A program made the translations under genes and the position numbers. 64,000 nucleotides of DNA from positions 143,988-207,987 of the forward strand of contig NZ_JAJHNP010000016.1 in NCBI RefSeq assembly GCF_020819595.1, given 5' to 3'. The stretch is from Streptomyces barringtoniae (GTDB lineage Bacteria; Actinomycetota; Actinomycetes; Streptomycetales; Streptomycetaceae). The notes under the pieces are model-generated. The model saw nothing but the letters and a program-made list of their open reading frames with translations. It searched no databases and was not told the DNA's origin. Below are positions 58,513-64,000 of this stretch, piece by piece (position 1 is the first letter of the stretch; each line of letters starts with the position of its first letter).

Positions 58513-60018
58513 TCAACGCGAGCTGCCCGCCCCGTTCATGCCGAGCCAGCCCGCCAGCTTGCCGCCGTGGGCGACGGCGCGCAGACGCCGCTCTGCCGCG
58601 TCGCGGACCGGGTCGGTGGTGACGACGAGCAGTTCGTCGCCCCGGCGCAATACCGTCGAGGGCAGCGGAACGAACGATTTTTCTTCGCGGACGACGAGGG
58701 TGACGGCGGCTCCCGGAGGCAGGCGCAGCTCGCTGACCTCCACGCCGTGCATCCGGGAGCCCGCGGGGATCGAGACGGACAGCAGGTGTCCGCGCAGCCG
58801 CTCCAGGGGTGCCGACTCGATGCCGAGGTCGGAGGCCTCGCCCTGCTCGCCCAGCCGCAGCGTGCGCGCCAGCCAGGGCAGCGTCGGCCCCTGGACGAGG
58901 GTGTAGACCACGACCAGCACGAAGACGATGTTGAAGATGCGGCGGCTGCCGGTGACGCCGTTCACCATGGGGATGGTCGCCAGGATGATGGGCACGGCGC
59001 CGCGCAGTCCCGCCCACGACAGCAGCGTCTGCTCCTGCCACGGCACACGGAACGGCGCCAGGCTGAGCACCACGCTCAGTGGGCGGGCCACCATGGTGAG
59101 CATCAGCCCGATGAGCAGAGCCGGTACGACGTCGTCGCCCAGTTCGTGCGGGGTGACCAGCAGGCCGAGGACGACGAACATGCCGATCTGGGCGATCCAG
59201 CCGAGCCCCTCGGCGAAGCCGCGCGTGGCCGGCCAGTGCGGGAGCTTGGCGTTGCCGAGCATCATCGCGGCCAGGTAGACGGCCAGGAAGCCGCTGCCGT
59301 GCGCCAGGGCGCCGGCGGCGTACGCCGTCACGGCGATCGCCATGACCGCGATCGGGTAGAGGCCGGAGGCCGGCAGGGCCACGTGCTTGAGCCCCCAGGA
59401 GCCGAACCAGCCCACCGCGACACCTATGGCCGCACCGATGGCCAGCTCCAGGGCTATCTCGCCCAGCAGGATCCACCAGTGCTCGACCGGGCCGGCCGTG
59501 GAGAAGGCGACGACCAGGATGACCACCGGGGCGTCGTTGAAGCCGGACTCCGCCTCCAGCGTGCCCGTCACGCGCGCGGGGAGGGGAACCCTGCGCAGCA
59601 CCGAGAAGACCGCCGCCGCGTCCGTCGAGGACACCACCGCGCCGATGATGAGCGCCTGCCGCCACTCCAGCCCGACCAGACAGTGCGCGCCCGCCGCGGT
59701 GACGCCGACGCTGACGGCGACGCCGAAGGTCGCCAGGACGCAGGCGGACGGCAGGACCGGCCTGATCTCCTTCCACTTCGTGCCGAGGCCGCCTTCGGCG
59801 AGGATCACGACCAGGGCGGCGTACCCCATGACCTGGGTCACCGCGGCGCTGTTGAAGTGGATCTCGCCGATGCCGTCCTGGCCCATGAGGACGCCGATCC
59901 CCAGGTAGACGAGCAGGCTGGGGAGCCCGCTGCGGGAGGAGATCCGGACGGCCGCGACGGCGACGAGCAGGACCACGGAGCAGACGAGCAGGAGCTGGTT
60001 GAGGTGGTGAACAGTCAG
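58513..60018 (-). CDS. CPA1-type potassium/proton antiporter (CvrA/NhaP2-like)
   Basis: The 501-residue version starts at CTG 60018: AAGGGA lies 7 nt upstream and the protein then begins TVHHLNQLLLVC. The frame is open to GTG 60093, but that extra part is Arg/Cys-rich and unlikely. Twelve or so membrane segments carry the CPA1 core (VVSSTDAAAVFSVLRRVPL, ESGFNDAPVVILV). A TrkA-C-like cytoplasmic domain follows (residues about 395-485; LRLPPGAAVTLVVREEKSFV). It exchanges K+ (or Na+) for H+ and helps keep pH and K+ balance. Confidence 0.88.
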   Translation of the reverse strand: MTVHHLNQLLLVCSVVLLVAVAAVRISSRSGLPSLLVYLGIGVLMGQDGIGEIHFNSAAVTQVMGYAALVVILAEGGLGTKWKEIRPVLPSACVLATFGVAVSVGVTAAGAHCLVGLEWRQALIIGAVVSSTDAAAVFSVLRRVPLPARVTGTLEAESGFNDAPVVILVVAFSTAGPVEHWWILLGEIALELAIGAAIGVAVGWFGSWGLKHVALPASGLYPIAVMAIAVTAYAAGALAHGSGFLAVYLAAMMLGNAKLPHWPATRGFAEGLGWIAQIGMFVVLGLLVTPHELGDDVVPALLIGLMLTMVARPLSVVLSLAPFRVPWQEQTLLSWAGLRGAVPIILATIPMVNGVTGSRRIFNIVFVLVVVYTLVQGPTLPWLARTLRLGEQGEASDLGIESAPLERLRGHLLSVSIPAGSRMHGVEVSELRLPPGAAVTLVVREEKSFVPLPSTVLRRGDELLVVTTDPVRDAAERRLRAVAHGGKLAGWLGMNGAGSSR

Positions 60019-60104
60019 CGGCGGATCCCTTCCTTGGCTCGCGCGGCGGGGGCGAGCTCGCGTACACAAGACCGAGGCTGCGGCGCACCGCACCCAAGTA
60101 CTTC

Positions 60105-60119
60105 GTTACCTTACCTAAC
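60105..60119. promoter_or_regulatory. Small palindrome between the antiporter and acylase genes
   Basis: GTTACCTTACCTAAC: GTTA and TAAC arms with a 7-nt centre, 87 bp before the antiporter start. Two TTGACG hexamers follow at 60122 and 60134. A regulator or promoter site is possible. Confidence 0.3.
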
Positions 60120-60283
60120 TCTTGACGCTTTCTTGACGCTCGGCGAGGCAAGATCGAACGCTCGTACGCGCTGGTTCCCGACTCCGCGTCAAGCGGGACA
60201 GGGCCCTGCGCCTATGGTTGCTCCAGCGCTCATTCAAAGTCACAGCCCGACCTGCCGCTCGCGTTAGGACAGCAAGGACAGCG

Positions 60284-63118
60284 ATGCCCCCCAACACCAC
60301 CGCCACAACGGGTGACACCGCCACCACCGGTGCCGCGCCCGCCAAGTCCGGCAGGAAGAAGGGGCGCAGAGCCCGACTGATCGTGATGGTGCTGGTCCTG
60401 GCCGTCATCGGCGGCATCGCCTACGGGGCGTACTGGTCGATCAGCACTGTCCGCGCCTCCTTCCCGCAGACCAAGGGCACGATCACGCTCCAGGGCCTGT
60501 CGGGGCCGGTCGACGTCAAGCGGGACGGCAACGGCATCCCGCAGATCTACGCCTCCTCCGACGAGGACCTGTTCATGGCGCAGGGCTACGTCCAGGCGCA
60601 GGACCGGTTCTGGGAGATGGACGTGCGCCGGCACATGACCTCCGGGCGCCTGTCCGAGATGTTCGGCAAGGGCCAGGTCAAGAACGACGAGTTCCTGCGC
60701 ACCCTCGGCTGGGACCGGATCGCCAAGCAGGAGTACGACACCAAGCTGTCGGCCGCCACGAAGAAGTACCTCCAGGCGTACGCCGCGGGCGTCAACGCCT
60801 ACCTCCAGGGCAAGGACGGCAAGGACATCTCCCTGGAGTACGCCGCCCTGGGCTTCATCAACGACTACAAGCCGCAGAAGTGGACCCCGGTCGACTCCGT
60901 CTCCTGGCTGAAGGCGATGGCCTGGGACCTGCGCGGCAACATGCAGGACGAGATCGACCGTGCCCTGATGACCAGCCGGCTCGGCCCGCAGCAGATCCAG
61001 GACCTGTACCCGGAGTACCCGTACAGCCGTAACAAGCCGATCGTGCAGGAAGGCCAGTACAACGCGCTGACCAGGTCCTTCCGGCAGAGCGGCGGCACCG
61101 GAACCTCGCAGGGCACCGGTACGGCGGGCACGTCCGGCACCACCGGCGGCGCCACAGGCGGCTCTGCGGGCTCCACGGGCGCGACCGGCTCCTCGGCCTC
61201 GGCCGCGTCCGGATCGTCGCTCACAAGCCAGCTGGCGGGCCTCTACAACGTCCTGGACGACGTTCCGACCGCCGTCGGAGTGAACGGCCAGGGCATCGGC
61301 TCGAACTCGTGGGTGGTGTCCGGGAAGTACACCATCACCGGCAAGCCGCTGCTCGCCAACGACCCGCACCTGTCGGCGTCGCTGCCGTCGGTCTGGTACC
61401 AGATGGGCCTGCACTGCCGCACCGTCTCCAGCAAGTGCCAGTACGACGTGACCGGCTACACCTTTGCCGGCATGCCCGGTGTGATCATCGGCCACAACGC
61501 GGACATCGCCTGGGGCATGACCAACTCCGGGGTCGACGTCACCGACCTCTACCTGGAGAAGGTGAGCGCGAACGGCTACCTGTACGACGGCAAGGTCCGG
61601 CCCTTCACGACCCGCGAGGAGACCATCAAGGTCGCCGGCGGCTCGTCCAAGACGATCGTCGTGCGCCAGACCCAGGACGGGATGCCCCTGCTGTCCGACC
61701 GTGACGACGAACTCGTCCAGGTCGGCAAGCGGGCCACGGTCAACACCGCAGCGCCCGACCGGGGCGACGGCTACGGCATCGCCCTGAGGTGGACCGCGCT
61801 GGACCCGGGCACCTCCATGGACGCCGTCTTCGCCATCGACAGGGCCGCCGGCTGGAGCGACTTCCGCCAGGCCGCCGCCCTGTTCGACGTGCCCTCGCAG
61901 AACCTGGTCTACGCCGACACCGACGGCCACATCGGCTACACGCTGCCCGGCAGGATCCCCACGCGCTCCTCCCTGGACGACGGCTCCGTCCCGGCGCCCG
62001 GCTGGAACTCGAAGTACCGCTGGACCGGCTTCATCAAGCAGGACGAGCTGCCCTACGAGTACAACCCCAAGCGCGGCTACATCGTCACCGCCAACCAGGC
62101 CGTGGTCGACAAGGACAAGTACCCGTACACCCTCACCACCGACTGGGGCTACGGCGCCCGCAGCCAGCGCATCACCGACCTGATCGAGTCCAAGATCAAG
62201 GACGGCGGCAAGATCTCCACCGACGACATGCGGCAGATGCAGCTGGACAACAGCAGCGAGATCGCCAAGCTCCTGGTGCCGAAGCTGCTGAAGATCAACC
62301 TCGCCGACAAGAACGTGCGCGACGCGCAGAAGCTGCTGGAGGGCTGGGACTACACCCAGGAGTCGGACTCCGCGGCGGCCGCCTACTTCAACGCGGTCTG
62401 GCGCAACGTTCTCAAGCTCGCCTTCGGGAACAAGCTGCCCAAGGAGGTGCGCGTCCAGGGACAGTGCCTGTGGGTCGACAAGATCGACAGCACCGGCCCG
62501 GTCGACGACGACACCAAGGTGCGCGAGTGCGGTGAGCGCGACGCCGACCAGGCGCAGCCGGACGGCGGCGACCGCTGGTTCGAGGTCGTGCGCACCCTGA
62601 TGAACAAGCCGGACAGCGACTGGTGGAAGACCCCCAGGTCGGGCACCCGCCCCGCGGCGAACAACGTGGACCAGCTCTTCGCGCGTGCCATGATCGACGC
62701 CCGCTGGGAGCTGACCGCCAAGCTCGGCAAGGACATCGACACCTGGAGCTGGGGCCGGCTGCACCGCCTGTTCCTGAAGAACCAGACCCTCGGTACCGAC
62801 GGCCCCAAGGCGCTGCAGTACATCCTCAACCGCGGCCCCTGGAGGCTCAGCGGCGGCGAGGCCACGGTGAACGCGACCGGCTGGAACGCGGCCGGCGGCT
62901 ACAACGTCGTCTGGGTGCCGTCCATGCGGATGGTCGTCAACCTCGCCGACTTCGACAAGTCCCGGTGGATCAACCTGAGCGGCGCTTCCGGGCACGCCTT
63001 CAGCGCGCACTACACGGACCAGACGAGCCTGTGGGCGAAGGGCGAGCTGCTGCCCTGGTCGTACTCGGGCAAGGCGGTCGACGCGAGCACGAGCGACACA
63101 CTCGTCCTCAAGCCCTGA
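60284..63118 (+). CDS. Penicillin acylase family (Ntn) hydrolase
   Basis: 944 residues from ATG 60284 (AAGGA 6 nt upstream). A membrane anchor lies at about 30-55 and the alpha chain from about 60. A Gly/Ser/Thr-rich stretch (about 270-312) comes before the processing site GIGSNSWVVSG, where Ser340 would become the beta-chain N-terminal nucleophile. RDGNGIPQIYA, MAQGYVQAQDRFWEMD and LANDPHL are family blocks. Relatives cleave penicillin, cephalosporins, acyl-homoserine lactones or cyclic lipopeptides; the substrate here is open. Single gene with its own terminator. Confidence 0.92.
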   Translation: MPPNTTATTGDTATTGAAPAKSGRKKGRRARLIVMVLVLAVIGGIAYGAYWSISTVRASFPQTKGTITLQGLSGPVDVKRDGNGIPQIYASSDEDLFMAQGYVQAQDRFWEMDVRRHMTSGRLSEMFGKGQVKNDEFLRTLGWDRIAKQEYDTKLSAATKKYLQAYAAGVNAYLQGKDGKDISLEYAALGFINDYKPQKWTPVDSVSWLKAMAWDLRGNMQDEIDRALMTSRLGPQQIQDLYPEYPYSRNKPIVQEGQYNALTRSFRQSGGTGTSQGTGTAGTSGTTGGATGGSAGSTGATGSSASAASGSSLTSQLAGLYNVLDDVPTAVGVNGQGIGSNSWVVSGKYTITGKPLLANDPHLSASLPSVWYQMGLHCRTVSSKCQYDVTGYTFAGMPGVIIGHNADIAWGMTNSGVDVTDLYLEKVSANGYLYDGKVRPFTTREETIKVAGGSSKTIVVRQTQDGMPLLSDRDDELVQVGKRATVNTAAPDRGDGYGIALRWTALDPGTSMDAVFAIDRAAGWSDFRQAAALFDVPSQNLVYADTDGHIGYTLPGRIPTRSSLDDGSVPAPGWNSKYRWTGFIKQDELPYEYNPKRGYIVTANQAVVDKDKYPYTLTTDWGYGARSQRITDLIESKIKDGGKISTDDMRQMQLDNSSEIAKLLVPKLLKINLADKNVRDAQKLLEGWDYTQESDSAAAAYFNAVWRNVLKLAFGNKLPKEVRVQGQCLWVDKIDSTGPVDDDTKVRECGERDADQAQPDGGDRWFEVVRTLMNKPDSDWWKTPRSGTRPAANNVDQLFARAMIDARWELTAKLGKDIDTWSWGRLHRLFLKNQTLGTDGPKALQYILNRGPWRLSGGEATVNATGWNAAGGYNVVWVPSMRMVVNLADFDKSRWINLSGASGHAFSAHYTDQTSLWAKGELLPWSYSGKAVDASTSDTLVLKP

Positions 63119-63135
63119 CCGGCCGACGACACGGA

Positions 63136-63169
63136 AAACGGCCCTCCACGCGTGCGTGGAGGGCCGTTT
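63136..63169. terminator. Terminator between the acylase and cyclo-ligase genes
   Basis: Perfect 16-bp arms (63136-63151 and 63154-63169) with A- and T-rich ends, so it works in both directions between converging genes. Confidence 0.85.
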
Positions 63170-63195
63170 CGTCGTACGGGCGGCGGGGCGCCGGG

Positions 63196-63831
63196 TCAGG
63201 CGCCCGGGAAGCGGCGCACGCCCGAGGGCGTCACCACGGCGTGCACGGGCTTGTCGTGCGCCTCCGCCGGGACGTGCGCGACGACCTCCGTGTCGTACAG
63301 CAGCACCACGAGCCGGGGGCGTGCGCCCGCGCGCTCCAGACGGGCCAGGACGCGGTCGTACGACCCTCCGCCGCGCCCCAGACGCATCCCGCGCGCGTCG
63401 ACGGCGAGGCCGGGCAGCAGAACGACGTCCGCGGCCGTCACGGCATCCGCTCCGAGACGTGTGCCGGAGGGTTCGAAGAGCGCCATTTTCCCGCCGTGTT
63501 GGACCCGCGCGAGGGAGCCCGGGCCGGCGTATTCGCCCCAGTCGAGGTCGTTGTCGGGCAGGAGCGCGGGGAGCAGCACCCGCACGCCCCGCGCGCGCAG
63601 CGCGTCCAGCAGCGCCCGCGTGCCGGGCTCGCTCCCCACGGAGACGTACGCCGCCACCGTGCGCGCGTGAGCCAGCTCCGGCAGCTCCAGGGCGCGCTCC
63701 GCCAGCGTGCGGCCCGTCTCGTCGACGTCAGCGTCCGTCAACCTGTTCCTCACCGAGAGGAACTCCCGCCGCAACATCCGCTTGTCAGGCTCGCTCGTGC
63801 GTCCGTCGTGTTCCACGGGTCGTTCTCGCAC
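63196..63831 (-). CDS. 5-formyltetrahydrofolate cyclo-ligase
   Basis: 211 residues from GTG 63831 (GTG 63816 is an alternative). It has DKRMLRREFLSVRNRLTD, VAAYVSVGSEPGTRALLDAL, LLPGLAVDARGMRLGRGGGSYDR (ATP/folate signature) and a YDTEVVAHVPAEAHDKPVHA end. It converts 5-formyl-THF to 5,10-methenyl-THF with ATP. Divergent from galU, 79 bp between starts. Confidence 0.93.
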   Translation of the reverse strand: MRERPVEHDGRTSEPDKRMLRREFLSVRNRLTDADVDETGRTLAERALELPELAHARTVAAYVSVGSEPGTRALLDALRARGVRVLLPALLPDNDLDWGEYAGPGSLARVQHGGKMALFEPSGTRLGADAVTAADVVLLPGLAVDARGMRLGRGGGSYDRVLARLERAGARPRLVVLLYDTEVVAHVPAEAHDKPVHAVVTPSGVRRFPGA

Positions 63832-63910
63832 CCTTCTTGAATGCTGTCATAAAGGGTCAACCAACCGGAGCCACAGTTTCCGCACAAAGGCACCGGATAA
63901 GGTTGCGGGC

Positions 63911-64000
63911 ATGACTCAGTCGCACCCCAGGATCAGCAAGGCTGTCATTCCCGCGGCGGGCCTCGGTACCCGGTTCCTGCCGGCGACCAAGGCCACTCCC
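63911..64000 (+). CDS. galU: UTP-glucose-1-phosphate uridylyltransferase, first 30 codons (runs off the right edge)
   Basis: ATG 63911 opens MTQSHPRISKAVIPAAGLGT, then RFLPATKATP at the edge. The AAGLGTRFLPATKATPKE nucleotide-binding start is typical for GalU, which makes UDP-glucose for wall and storage sugars. The rest is beyond the window. Confidence 0.9.
   Translation, partial: MTQSHPRISKAVIPAAGLGTRFLPATKATP

Overview
This is high-G+C actinobacterial DNA from a Streptomyces chromosome. The evidence is the strong G/C third-position bias, the many GTG/TTG starts, an HrdD-type sigma factor, an fruR-fruK-fruA operon, LAXTG sortase-E style anchoring and a pSAM2-like integrative element.

Left part (1-15,500), secreted polysaccharide enzymes and a poly-gamma-glutamate locus. 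The enzymes are a truncated GH26-like enzyme, a cell-wall-anchored arabinofuranosidase-like clan GH-A enzyme, a GH10-CBM13-GH62 fusion (xylanase plus arabinofuranosidase in one chain) and a ricin-lectin protein with an unassigned TIM-barrel-like domain. They surround an ECF sigma factor (SigE family) with a membrane partner. Four genes here, including the sigma gene, share one bipartite upstream motif (GCGGCAACCTT, 12 nt, GRCMACY). I read this as the promoter of a dedicated, autoregulated regulon. Next comes an operon with PgsB/CapB and PgsC/CapC, a dCache/HAMP-like membrane protein and an NlpC/P60-like protein whose catalytic Cys position is Ser.

Middle part (16,230-29,993), an actinomycete integrative and conjugative element (AICE). 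It lies between 46-bp direct repeats in the 3' half of a tRNA-Arg(CCT) gene. It carries int, xis, RepSA-type rep, an FtsK-like TraB, Spd-type spread proteins, a KorSA-like GntR repressor, a Pif-like Nudix protein and at least five copies of a probable KorSA operator. Its left cargo is a lower-G+C three-gene operon that fits the Lamassu/ABC-3C defence architecture: DUF4297/Cap4-like nuclease, small middle protein, SMC-like ATPase with a CxxC zinc motif. Outside the left repeat lies the C-terminal half of another integrase, a sign of repeated integration at this tRNA.

Right part (30,000-64,000), mostly ordinary Streptomyces chromosome. It holds a double-IclR regulator, an M6 protease, a TetR/MFS pair, a MarR/DODA-dioxygenase pair, a GNAT acetyltransferase, hrdD with a consensus SigR promoter, MerR, TetR and WYL regulators with an MFS pump, and the fructose PTS operon. 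After these come an L,D-transpeptidase, a P1 peptidase, LtrA, MscL, a SAF/CpaB protein, methylthioadenosine phosphorylase, an FmdB zinc ribbon behind a CIRCE-like element, an MFS protein, a CPA1 antiporter, a penicillin-acylase family hydrolase, 5-formyl-THF cyclo-ligase and the first codons of galU.
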